Assembly: GCA_025144025.1 (NCBI GenBank)
Contig: JALXWS010000013.1
Span: 1-64,000 of the forward strand
Reading direction: 5' to 3'
Length of the DNA: 64,000 nucleotides
DNA from: Corynebacterium sp. p3-SID1241
GTDB taxonomy: Bacteria; Actinomycetota; Actinomycetes; Mycobacteriales; Mycobacteriaceae
Shown here: piece after piece, positions 56,672-64,000 of the stretch
Position numbering within the stretch: position 1 is the first letter of the stretch
Layout of the letters: every line of letters begins with the position of its first letter
Notes under the pieces: generated by a model
Told to the model about the DNA's origin: nothing
What the model saw: only the letters and a program-made list of their open reading frames with translations
Databases searched by the model: none
Made by a program: the position numbers and the translations under genes

Positions 56672-57037
56672 ATGACTATGTGCTCGCGCCGAATGTTTTT
56701 GCTCGGAACCGCTACGACTTTCGCAGGCGTTTACGCGGCGGCTTGCGGCTCAACACCGTCCGCGGAGATCGCTGCAACCGATATCCCGATCGGCTCTGCA
56801 AAGATTGTGGATGGAGTTATCTTTACCCAGCCTAAAGAAGGGGAGTTTAAGGCCTATTCTCAAACATGCCCCCACCAACGCAATCCGATCACCGAGATTG
56901 AAGGCATGACAGCGACCTGCACTGCGCATAACACGTCCTATAACCTCAGCGATGGGAGCGTCATCTCCGGCCCTGGCCGTGACCCGTTGGAGGAATACGA
57001 AGTAAAACAAGACGGTTCGAACGTCACTACCGCCTAA
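56672..57037 (+). CDS. Rieske [2Fe-2S] lipoprotein
   Basis: The 121-residue protein has a Tat-like SRRMF motif and a lipobox (VYAAAC) at the N-terminus, so it is probably exported and lipid-anchored. The cluster ligands are CPH at about residue 66 and CTAH at about 84, the usual C-x-H and C-x2-H. TAGAGT lies 6 nt before the ATG. It could pass electrons to an unknown envelope redox partner. It is flanked by two parS sites. Confidence 0.87.
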   Translation: MTMCSRRMFLLGTATTFAGVYAAACGSTPSAEIAATDIPIGSAKIVDGVIFTQPKEGEFKAYSQTCPHQRNPITEIEGMTATCTAHNTSYNLSDGSVISGPGRDPLEEYEVKQDGSNVTTA

Positions 57038-57052
57038 ACGCTCCCCGGCTTA

Positions 57053-57066
57053 GTTTCACGTGAAAC
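57053..57066. promoter_or_regulatory. parS site 7
   Basis: A perfect GTTTCACGTGAAAC in the 96-bp gap between the Rieske gene and the BASS transporter gene. Confidence 0.9.
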
Positions 57067-57133
57067 CAGGCCATTACATTGTGCGCGCCGCGTTTTCATG
57101 CGGGTGGGGCGGAGACGGGTCTACACTCTTAGC

Positions 57134-58099
57134 ATGCTGCAGCGCCTAAAAAAGCCCGACCCGCTCATCGTCCTCATCATTCTCGCAGTCATCATTGCGG
57201 TTCTCGCACCGGCTAGGGGGAGCTTTGCCGAGATATTCGGCAAACTGACGAACGTAGCGATTGCGATACTCTTCTTTCTTTATGGAGCTAGGCTGTCCAC
57301 TCAAGAGGCCCTCAATGGACTAAAGCACTGGCGCCTGCACCTGACCATCCTGGCATTCACCTTCGTGGTCTATCCGCTCACTGGTATCGCGCTGCGCCCG
57401 CTTACTGCAGTCGTGTCGCACGACATGTACCTAGGAATTTTATTTCTCACGTTAGTTCCTTCCACAGTGCAATCCTCGGTTGCCTTTACTTCGATTGCGA
57501 AGGGAAACGTGGCCGGTGCGATAATCTCAGCCTCTACCTCCAACCTGGTGGGCGTCATCGTCACGCCACTACTCGTGATGCTCCTGATGGGGACCGGGGG
57601 AGGGATCCACATCGATACTTCCGTATTTGGAGAAATCGCCCTGTTGCTGTTGGCTCCCTTCGTTCTGGGACAGCTCACTCGGCGTTGGATAGGAAGAATC
57701 GCCCAAAGCAAGGCCACCAAAGTAGTAGACCGCGGATCCATTGCAATGGTGGTTTATTCCGCCTTCTCCAAAGGGATAGTGGACGGAATTTGGGCGTCCA
57801 TCTCCATGTGGGAATTACCTTTCCTCGTAGGGTTCGCGGCAGCTTTCGTCGCATTTATGCTGTGCCTGACTAAAAAGGTCAGCCAAAAGCTAGGATTTAG
57901 CCGCGCAGATATTATCGCGATTGAATTTTGTGGCTCAAAGAAGTCTTTGGCCACTGGACTCCCGATGGCCTCGGTCATTTTTACCTCTGATGGAGCGCCC
58001 CTAGGCCTACTAGTCCTTCCGTTGATGATTTACCACCAAGTCCAACTGATGATGTGCTCATGGCTAGCGGCCCGGTACGCCCAGCACTCCACGCCGTAG
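57134..58099 (+). CDS. Bile acid:sodium symporter-family (BASS) transporter
   Basis: The 321-residue protein has about nine to ten helices and the SBF family pattern, with VPSTVQSSVAFTSIAKGN near residue 115 and EFCGSKKSLATGLP near residue 265. It resembles YfeH/P7-type members. The substrate is unknown. TACACT lies 6 nt before the ATG at 57134, which I prefer over the earlier in-frame start at 57098. Confidence 0.85.
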   Translation: MLQRLKKPDPLIVLIILAVIIAVLAPARGSFAEIFGKLTNVAIAILFFLYGARLSTQEALNGLKHWRLHLTILAFTFVVYPLTGIALRPLTAVVSHDMYLGILFLTLVPSTVQSSVAFTSIAKGNVAGAIISASTSNLVGVIVTPLLVMLLMGTGGGIHIDTSVFGEIALLLLAPFVLGQLTRRWIGRIAQSKATKVVDRGSIAMVVYSAFSKGIVDGIWASISMWELPFLVGFAAAFVAFMLCLTKKVSQKLGFSRADIIAIEFCGSKKSLATGLPMASVIFTSDGAPLGLLVLPLMIYHQVQLMMCSWLAARYAQHSTP

Positions 58100-58114
58100 C
58101 TACACTTAGATGCC

Positions 58115-58423
58115 ATGACGAATTACCTATACGTACGGACCAAACTGAATGTGCCAGGGGTAGGCTCTGCGATCCATATGGCGGAAATGGAAGAACAAGA
58201 TACCCGCAGCTGCCGCATGGTGCGCATGATTGCCCTGGATCCATCGGATGCCATCGTCGGAATGGCAACGCCACATAGTTCCACGGGAAACGTTGATCAG
58301 CCGAAAGAAGTCGTTCCACACCCAGACACTTATGATGACTTCCCAGACATTAGCGCGCAGTACATAGACCAGTCTCGGTTCGACGCCCTCTGGTCCGAAG
58401 CCACCGCCAAGTTCGGGCTATAG
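58115..58423 (+). CDS. Small soluble protein, unrecognised
   Basis: The 102-residue protein is rich in charged and polar residues and has no membrane segment. TACACT ends 8 nt before the ATG. It may be loosely similar to DUF6881-type proteins, but I am not sure. It lies between the BASS gene and azlD on the opposite strand. Confidence 0.6.
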   Translation: MTNYLYVRTKLNVPGVGSAIHMAEMEEQDTRSCRMVRMIALDPSDAIVGMATPHSSTGNVDQPKEVVPHPDTYDDFPDISAQYIDQSRFDALWSEATAKFGL

Positions 58424-58435
58424 GAACTGCGGAGA

Positions 58436-58769
58436 CTAAAAGACTACGTTGACCAGGAGCATGTAGAAGGCGGTCCCGCCAAAGATAGACAGCGCTGACT
58501 CGCGCTTCCACAGGTGGAGTAAAAAGGTAGCGAGCACGCCGAGTAAAGCCGCCCAGATGCCACCGGGGGGCGCCGGCCTGCCCGTGAACGGTATAGACCA
58601 CCAAGATCGTCATGACACCCACTGGCATCATCAAACCGAGCAATGAGAAGAACTCGCTGTCCTTCATCCATTTCACAAAGGAAAAGGGAAGCTGGCGCAA
58701 CACAACGGTGATAAGCCCAACGGGGACCAGTACCGTGGCTATGGTAGCGAGTGATACTCCAGCGGGCAT
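58436..58769 (-). CDS. azlD: AzlD-like branched-chain amino acid exporter subunit, frameshifted
   Basis: AzlD (small subunit of AzlCD/BrnFE exporters) has four helices. The first 67 or so residues (from an ATG at 58769) read normally and then change frame at six C residues (58565-58570, G on the plus strand). In the other frame GGIWAALLGVLATFLLHLW continues and ends at 58436, giving about 110 residues, the normal length. Five or eight C residues would restore it. In the annotated frame the protein is extended with an unrelated sequence ending at 58350. It overlaps azlC by one base. Confidence 0.8.
58565..58570 (-). repeat. Six-base C tract at the azlD frameshift
   Basis: The homopolymer (G on the plus strand) coincides with the change of frame in azlD. 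Removing one base or adding two restores the frame. Confidence 0.75.
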
Positions 58770-59497
58770 TAGCGGCACTCCTTGGAATTCGCACGGTGCA
58801 CGGATCGGCGCAGACTGAGGAAGGTGTCGACGCGCGGGGACAGGTAGCGGACAATTAGCAATAAGAAGTAGGCGCTAAGCGCCGCCATGAGGAGTTGCCC
58901 TGGGGCGAAGGCGGCAGCAAAAATGCCCAAGACCGCCGCGCTTAACGGCAGAGGGTAATCCTGATTATTGCGGAAAGAATCCATTGCCAAAACAACAAAG
59001 AGCGCCACGAGCGCGAATTCCATGCCCTGTATGGAAGAAGGGATTACCCGACCGGCAAGGGCACCAACGATGCCGCCTCCTACCCACAGAGCTTGGCAAA
59101 AGATTTGGATGGTGAGGATGCGCGTTCCGCTCGGTCGGTCATCGGTGGGGAGAGAGGAGACGATGGCATAGGTTTCGTCGGTAAGCGCATAAGTGGAATA
59201 AGCCCTGCCCACCCGTGAGTAAATGCGATGCCGGGGGAAGGTGAGACCATAGAAAATATGGCGAAAGTTCACCATGAAACCGGTAACCAACGAGGTAAGG
59301 GCGGTAGCTCCACCAGTGACCATGGAAATGGCCAAGAATTCCATGGAGCCGGCGTAGATGACGATGGAGAAAATCGGTGTCCACCACCAGCTGAAGCCGG
59401 ATTGGACCATGAGCAGGCCGAAGGCTAGGCCGAGGGGAATAAGGCCGATAGCGGCGGCCCATGTATCCCGTAATCCTTGAGAAATATCCGCGCGCAT
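58769..59497 (-). CDS. azlC: AzlC-family branched-chain amino acid exporter subunit
   Basis: The 242-residue protein has about seven to eight helices and the family pattern VNFRHIFYGLTFP near residue 85 and TDETYAI. Together with AzlD it would export branched-chain amino acids, as BrnFE does in Corynebacterium glutamicum for isoleucine and methionine. This pair seems to be a paralogue of BrnFE, to judge from the sequence. The stop overlaps the azlD start as TAATG. Confidence 0.88.
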   Translation of the reverse strand: MRADISQGLRDTWAAAIGLIPLGLAFGLLMVQSGFSWWWTPIFSIVIYAGSMEFLAISMVTGGATALTSLVTGFMVNFRHIFYGLTFPRHRIYSRVGRAYSTYALTDETYAIVSSLPTDDRPSGTRILTIQIFCQALWVGGGIVGALAGRVIPSSIQGMEFALVALFVVLAMDSFRNNQDYPLPLSAAVLGIFAAAFAPGQLLMAALSAYFLLLIVRYLSPRVDTFLSLRRSVHRANSKECR

Positions 59498-59536
59498 GCG
59501 GGCTAGTTTAGCCCACCGCCTGCAGCGCGATAGGAA

Positions 59537-60136
59537 TTAATTGTCTTCCACTTTGACCGGGTAAGTGGAGTAAAGCGGCAGCGGCATGGGTTGACGCTTC
59601 ATAACGTCGGCCCAAAGATCGGCTGGGCCCGGAGTAATGACGTCTTGAGCCAAAGCGGGCGAGACGAACCATTCGCCGGCCTCGATTTCCTCTTCTAGCT
59701 GGCCCGGGCCCCACTCGGCATAGCCGGCAAACATACGCATACCGGAAACCAGTGGTTCGATGTCTCCCGGCTCCGCGCGCAGATCCACATGAGCCAGACG
59801 TGGAGCAAGGCGGGTGAGGCGATTGTGCTTTTCCGGATCTACGCCCTGTTTGGTCTGCGCGAGCCCCACCACGGATTGCTGATTAAGCGGACCACCAATA
59901 TATAGCGCTTGCGGCTTAGCTACGACTGGAAGCCATTCCGGCAGCACATTGAATATGGCCACCTCGGAACGCTTGGTCAGGTCCACGCCGAAGGTCATCA
60001 TGTCATTGTGCTCGATGACGAGGATGACGGAACGGGCGAATTCCGGCGAAAGCATCCCCGGAGCAGCGATGAGCAGCTGGCCGGGGGCAGGGTCATTGCG
60101 CTCGAGGGCGTTGAATAATCTATCGGCAAACATCAC
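59537..60136 (-). CDS. YqgE/AlgH family protein
   Basis: The 199-residue protein has the UPF0301 pattern: GQLLIAAPGMLSPEFARSVILVIEHN near the start, and the conserved YIGGPL near residue 80. The family has an AlgH-like fold and no settled function. It overlaps the end of pcnA by four bases, so it is probably translated from the pcnA message. Confidence 0.88.
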   Translation of the reverse strand: MMFADRLFNALERNDPAPGQLLIAAPGMLSPEFARSVILVIEHNDMMTFGVDLTKRSEVAIFNVLPEWLPVVAKPQALYIGGPLNQQSVVGLAQTKQGVDPEKHNRLTRLAPRLAHVDLRAEPGDIEPLVSGMRMFAGYAEWGPGQLEEEIEAGEWFVSPALAQDVITPGPADLWADVMKRQPMPLPLYSTYPVKVEDN

Positions 60137-61569
60137 TGTTTAGAATCCCACCACTCGCGCAACTTCGCAATCGCTTCCTCGCGCTCGAGGGGTCCATGCT
60201 CCAGACGCAACTCCTTGAGATAAGACCATGCCTGGCCCACCTCGGGGCCGGGCTTAAGACCTAGGATTTCCATGATCTCATTGCCATCGAGGTCCGGGCG
60301 CACGCGGGCTAGGTCCTCCTTGCGGCCGATCTCTTCGATACGCTCCTCGAGCTGATCGTAGGTGCGCTGGAGGCGGCGAGCCTTTTTCGCATTGCGGGTG
60401 GTGCAATCGGCGCGCACCAGCTTGTGCAATCGGGGAAGGAGATCGCCGGCATCAGTGACATAGCGGCGCACGGCAGAATCCGTCCACTGATTTTCCCCAA
60501 ACCCGTGGAAGCGCATATGCAAATAGACCAGCTGACCGATGGCCTCCGTGGTGGCTTTGGGGTACTTCAACTTCCGCAGTCGCTTGCGGGCGAGCTTGGC
60601 GCCCACCACCTCGTGGTGGTGGAAGGAAACCTTGCCATCGGTGTTGTCAAAGGTATCCGGCTTGCCAATATCGTGTAGTAGCGCCGCCCAGCGCAGGACG
60701 AGGTCCGGACCATCTTCTTCCTGGTCCATGGCTTGGCTGAGCACCTTCAGTGAGTGGGCATAAACGTCCTTGTGCTGCGCGTGTTCGTCCGCGGTCATGC
60801 GCAACGCGGGGATCTCCGGGAAGATGTAGTCCGCGATGCCGGTAGAGACCAGCAGTTCAATGCCATCCCACGGGGCAGTGCCGCAGATGAGCTTATCCAG
60901 TTCCACCTGCACTCGCTCCACGGTGATGCGCTGGATTTCGCCAGCCATATCCCGCATGGCATCCACCACGCGATCGGCCACGCGAAATTCCAGCTGGGAA
61001 GCAAAACGTGCCGCGCGCAGCATGCGGAGGGGATCATCGTGGAAGGAGATTTCCGGCTTATCCGGGGTATCGAGTACTCGGTCAGCCACATCCTGAAGGC
61101 CGTGGAGGGGATCGTGGAACTTAAAGGTGGCGTCGGCAAGCAGCTCTATGGCCATCGCATTGACCTTGAAGTCACGCCGCACGAGGTCGCCCTCCAAGGT
61201 ATCGCCATACACCACCTCAGGGTTGCGGGACTGGCCATCATAAGAATCGGAGCGGAAAGTGGTGATCTCGATCTGCTGACCCTTATACGCCGCGGAGACG
61301 GTACCGAAGTCGATGCCGGTATCCCACACGGTTTCGGCCCACTCATCTAGGATTTCCTTAACCACCTCAGGCCGGGCCGGGGTAGTAAAGTCCAGGTCAT
61401 TTCCCAAACGGCCCAAAAGCGCATCGCGCACAGAGCCGCCCACAAGGTAAAGCGGGTAGCCGCGTGCGACGAATTTCTCCACCAGACCGCCCAGCAGGTC
61501 ACTGAGGGACGAGACGGTGGATTCCGCGCGGGCAAGAACGCCAATTAGCTGAGTGTCCTGAAAATTCAC
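60133..61569 (-). CDS. pcnA: CCA tRNA nucleotidyltransferase
   Basis: The 478-residue enzyme adds or repairs CCA ends on tRNA. It has [22 protein letters not shown] at about residues 35-56 with the catalytic Asp pair, the conserved [11 protein letters not shown], and an HD domain with LLHDIGKP near residue 290. The GTG at 61569 is preceded by TAGACT 7 nt before it. A longer in-frame reading beginning at 61698 is Arg-rich and unlikely. The synteny matches Rv3907c. Confidence 0.94.
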   Translation of the reverse strand: MNFQDTQLIGVLARAESTVSSLSDLLGGLVEKFVARGYPLYLVGGSVRDALLGRLGNDLDFTTPARPEVVKEILDEWAETVWDTGIDFGTVSAAYKGQQIEITTFRSDSYDGQSRNPEVVYGDTLEGDLVRRDFKVNAMAIELLADATFKFHDPLHGLQDVADRVLDTPDKPEISFHDDPLRMLRAARFASQLEFRVADRVVDAMRDMAGEIQRITVERVQVELDKLICGTAPWDGIELLVSTGIADYIFPEIPALRMTADEHAQHKDVYAHSLKVLSQAMDQEEDGPDLVLRWAALLHDIGKPDTFDNTDGKVSFHHHEVVGAKLARKRLRKLKYPKATTEAIGQLVYLHMRFHGFGENQWTDSAVRRYVTDAGDLLPRLHKLVRADCTTRNAKKARRLQRTYDQLEERIEEIGRKEDLARVRPDLDGNEIMEILGLKPGPEVGQAWSYLKELRLEHGPLEREEAIAKLREWWDSKQ

Positions 61570-61597
61570 GGGTGAGAGTCTACTACGATTGGCAGGG
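61570..61597. promoter_or_regulatory. Divergent back-to-back leaderless promoters
   Basis: Only 28 bp separate the pcnA start and the NUDIX start. On the minus strand TAGACT (61582-61577) lies 7 nt before the pcnA GTG. On the plus strand TACGAT (61584-61589) lies 8 nt before the NUDIX ATG. There is no room for two Shine-Dalgarno leaders. Both mRNAs probably begin at or next to the start codon. Confidence 0.65.
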
Positions 61598-62251
61598 ATG
61601 ACTAACCAAGAACAAGGCCACTCCAAAGGAGACGGCCGCAACCGCAACCGGTCTCGGCGCAGGCGGCGCCGCCGGCCGGATAATCGCGCGCGTCGCACTA
61701 ATCAGCAGCGCAAGCCCTACCGCGGTGGTAATGGCCAATCCACGGCCATGGAAACGCGCGATGAAACCTCCGCGGGCGGACTGGTTGTTTCGGGTTTGGC
61801 AGAGTGCGTTGATGCCAATGGCCAGGTGGATCTTTCCCGGCTCTATGTGGCGCTCATCGGCCGCCTTGACCGCCGCGGGCGCCTGCTATGGTCCATGCCT
61901 AAAGGCCACGTAGAAAATGGCGAGGCCAAGGAAGTCACCGCCGAGCGCGAGGTATGGGAAGAAACAGGCATTTTTGGCGAGGTGTTTGCAGACCTCGGCG
62001 TGATTGATTATTGGTTCGTCTCCGATGGGGTGCGTATCCATAAAACCGTGCACCACCACCTGTTGCGTTTTGTGGACGGCATTATGAACGATGAGGATCC
62101 GGAGGTCACCGAAGTCTCGTGGATCCCAGTTTCCGAGCTCATCGAGCATTTGGCCTACGCCGATGAGCGCAAGCTGGCGCGCATCGCGCACGATCTCCTT
62201 CCCGATCTCGCACGAAAGGAAGCCGCCGCGGGGAAAGTGACCCCACGGTAA
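61598..62251 (+). CDS. NUDIX hydrolase with Arg-rich N-terminus
   Basis: The 217-residue protein has an Arg-rich low-complexity N-terminus of about 50 residues. The NUDIX box [20 protein letters not shown] lies at about residue 105 and follows the G-x5-E-x7-R-E-x2-E-E pattern. The synteny matches Rv3908 (MutT4) beside pcnA. The substrate is not clear: nucleotide or capped RNA are possible. The basic tail could bind nucleic acid. Confidence 0.88.
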   Translation: MTNQEQGHSKGDGRNRNRSRRRRRRRPDNRARRTNQQRKPYRGGNGQSTAMETRDETSAGGLVVSGLAECVDANGQVDLSRLYVALIGRLDRRGRLLWSMPKGHVENGEAKEVTAEREVWEETGIFGEVFADLGVIDYWFVSDGVRIHKTVHHHLLRFVDGIMNDEDPEVTEVSWIPVSELIEHLAYADERKLARIAHDLLPDLARKEAAAGKVTPR

Positions 62252-64000
62252 TGCGCCAACGCCTGAAGTCTTGGGCAGCCGTGGGCGGCTGCGTGGCGGT
62301 AGCGGGGTGGGGCTTGTGCCTACCGCTGCCAAATGCAGCGGCGCAAATGGATTCTGCCGCGGAAAAAACGCAGGATATCCAGACGTGGTTGGGCGCGCGC
62401 GGTCCGGAGCGGGCCAACCTCGATCTTATTGCGGCCGAGCCCTTCGCCGTGGACCAAGATTTGAAACTTACCTTTCGGGTGCACAATCCCACCGATGAGG
62501 CCATGGAGGATCTCCAGCTCACCAGCCGCCGCGGCGATGCTGTTGAGGATACCGCGCAGGCCCGCACGCAGCTGGCCACCGGCGAGTTTCCGTATTACGG
62601 CCCCAGCACCACCACCGCGCCTTTGCAGCCGGGCGAATCCCGCGAGGTTAACTTCCAGGTTCCCACCTCCTTGCACGGCGAGCAGACCTTGGCGATTGAG
62701 GAGCCCGGAGCCTATCCACTGCTTTTTACCCTCACCGGCACCGTCGGCGGTGAAGCAGTCAGCTTTGCAGAAGAGCGCCTGGTAGGCCAGGTAAAAGGGA
62801 AGAAGCCGGCGCTTGGCGATGCCCCCTCGGACCCCAAACCCCACGATCTCAGCGTGGTTTATCCCATCAGCGCCGATATCGACTTGGTACCTGGTGGCAC
62901 TGGGGGAGAAGACCTTATCCTCTCCTCCGATGAACTAGCCAGCGAATTGGCGGAGGGCGGCCGCCTCGACCGCTTAGTCAGCACTTATGCCGATCACGAT
63001 CTGCGCGGGGCGGCCTGCGTAGCCATCGATCCTGCCCTCTTAGACACGGTCAGCCGCATGGCGGAGGGCTATAAGGTGGGCTCCGCCCGCCCCTCCCAAG
63101 CTGAGCGCCCAAAGCGCCTGCGCGATTCCTGGTTCACCAATAATGACGATGTGCACCTCGAACCCGGCACTGGCAAAGAGAGTGCCACCCGCTGGCTCAA
63201 TCGCTTGCGGGAGCTAGATTGCTTTATGTCCATGCCCTGGGCTAACGCCAATGCTTCAGCTGTGACCAAGGCAAATAACCCCTTTCTTACTTATGAGGGA
63301 CTACAGCGCGGTGATCACACCATCGAGCGAGTTTTAGGGACAAAGCCGGCCACCTCGCTGCTCGCGGTAGGCTCAGGCTACATAGATCAGCAACTCCCTG
63401 TGCCCGCATTAGTAGCAGATAACACCTCTTGGCCCGGCCGTGCCGTTACTTTCGACGCCTCCTTGGGGGCCCTGCTCGCCCAGACCGGATCTAAGCCACA
63501 GACGGTGGGATATTCCAACCCAGAGCTACGCTATGACTACGCGCTCGATTCCGATCTTTCCCGCGCTATCACCGGCGGCGCAGCATTAAGCTTGGCCGCT
63601 AGCGATGACACCGTGGCACGTTTGCCCAATTACTTGGACCCCAGCGCCGCCGAGTACGCGCTCGACTCTGCCCAAACGCTTATCGATTCTGGGGCTTCCC
63701 ATCCGCGCAGCCTTGCCAGCCGCAAGCTGGAGACCGCGGAGCCCGGTTCGATTCCCGGCAGCCCCTTTAGTGATCCCGCTGCCTTCGCCGAATCCGATAT
63801 CGTCCGCGCGGAGCAGCAAGCCCGCTATACCGATGAGCTGATGAATATCATGGTCGATGACCCAGATATCACGCTCACACGCTATGAATTTGTCTTGCCT
63901 TTGCGCCGGGATCTGCTGACCGCGCTCTCGCTGACCAACCGCGATAGCCTGGGCAGTCATACAGAAGCGCGGCGCACATTTACACACACCATGGATGTGC
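62251..64000 (+). CDS. DUF6049-family secreted/membrane protein, partial
   Basis: The gene runs off the right edge; 583 residues are visible. It begins [19 protein letters not shown], a signal-like segment, and continues in a large extracytoplasmic region. The ATG overlaps the NUDIX stop as TAATG. The synteny matches Rv3909, which lies before mviN. The function is not known; an envelope role is likely. Confidence 0.82.
   Translation, partial: MRQRLKSWAAVGGCVAVAGWGLCLPLPNAAAQMDSAAEKTQDIQTWLGARGPERANLDLIAAEPFAVDQDLKLTFRVHNPTDEAMEDLQLTSRRGDAVEDTAQARTQLATGEFPYYGPSTTTAPLQPGESREVNFQVPTSLHGEQTLAIEEPGAYPLLFTLTGTVGGEAVSFAEERLVGQVKGKKPALGDAPSDPKPHDLSVVYPISADIDLVPGGTGGEDLILSSDELASELAEGGRLDRLVSTYADHDLRGAACVAIDPALLDTVSRMAEGYKVGSARPSQAERPKRLRDSWFTNNDDVHLEPGTGKESATRWLNRLRELDCFMSMPWANANASAVTKANNPFLTYEGLQRGDHTIERVLGTKPATSLLAVGSGYIDQQLPVPALVADNTSWPGRAVTFDASLGALLAQTGSKPQTVGYSNPELRYDYALDSDLSRAITGGAALSLAASDDTVARLPNYLDPSAAEYALDSAQTLIDSGASHPRSLASRKLETAEPGSIPGSPFSDPAAFAESDIVRAEQQARYTDELMNIMVDDPDITLTRYEFVLPLRRDLLTALSLTNRDSLGSHTEARRTFTHTMDV

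Noticed and set aside
1..64000. CRISPR array, insertion sequence or prophage
   Set aside because: I found no spaced direct repeats, transposase or phage genes. Gene order and base composition look like core chromosome.

Overview
The window is chromosomal DNA from a high-GC actinobacterium, almost certainly a Corynebacterium. Two gene blocks follow the order known from the mycobacterial and corynebacterial chromosome. The first is dnaB, rplI, ssb, rpsF, a GT87 membrane protein, ponA, a DUF5318 protein and ino1. The second is azlCD, a YqgE protein, pcnA, an Arg-rich NUDIX protein and a DUF6049 protein, which in relatives lies just before mviN and the origin region. Seven perfect copies of the ParB site GTTTCACGTGAAAC lie between 45.9 and 57.1 kb and also place the window close to oriC. 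Many genes have a -10 box 6-8 nt before the start codon and no Shine-Dalgarno sequence, i.e. they look leaderless. I saw no tRNA, rRNA, IS element, prophage or CRISPR array.

Layout. 0-2.3 kb: a GntR/ABC/membrane-protein operon with a palindromic operator. 2.4-9 kb: a NYN-domain protein, PspA, thioredoxin, a copper chaperone and copper ATPase behind a CsoR-type operator, an MFS transporter and a VanZ protein. 9-16.7 kb: dnaB, four DnaA boxes, rplI, ssb, rpsF, the envelope genes and ponA, all on the minus strand. 16.8-22.6 kb: ino1, a MarR regulator, a double Usp protein, a membrane protein, pabAB and pabC. 22.8-29.2 kb: a 4-TM protein, a secreted phospholipase A2-like gene with a broken signal peptide, trhO, a DUF1846 protein, nei and nnr. 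29.2-33.7 kb: a probable heme exporter (HrtBA type) divergent from its two-component system (ChrSA type), which is coupled to a flavin oxidoreductase. 33.7-45.2 kb: a DUF4213/DUF364 protein, VanZ, an AcuI-like reductase, a MarR regulator with two operators, leuS, a large unrecognised 857-residue protein, a MOSC protein and an MFS transporter.

45.6-54 kb: gabD and the complete trp operon trpL-E-G-D-CF-B-A. The leader peptide has three consecutive Trp codons and a clear attenuator. The operon also carries four of the seven parS sites. 54-64 kb: a dicarboxylate-type symporter, an SdpI-like protein, a small secreted peptide, a Rieske lipoprotein, a BASS-type transporter, azlCD, YqgE, pcnA, NUDIX and the start of the DUF6049 gene.

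The most unusual observation is that three genes (the phospholipase A2-like gene, trpE and azlD) are each out of frame at a G/C homopolymer of 6-8 bases, and in each case the correct reading continues cleanly in another frame. This is either phase variation by slipped-strand mispairing or a systematic sequencing error. The sequence alone cannot decide between them. Other points of interest are the DnaA-box cluster beside dnaB, the parS cluster embedded in the trp operon, and the 857-residue protein of unknown function.
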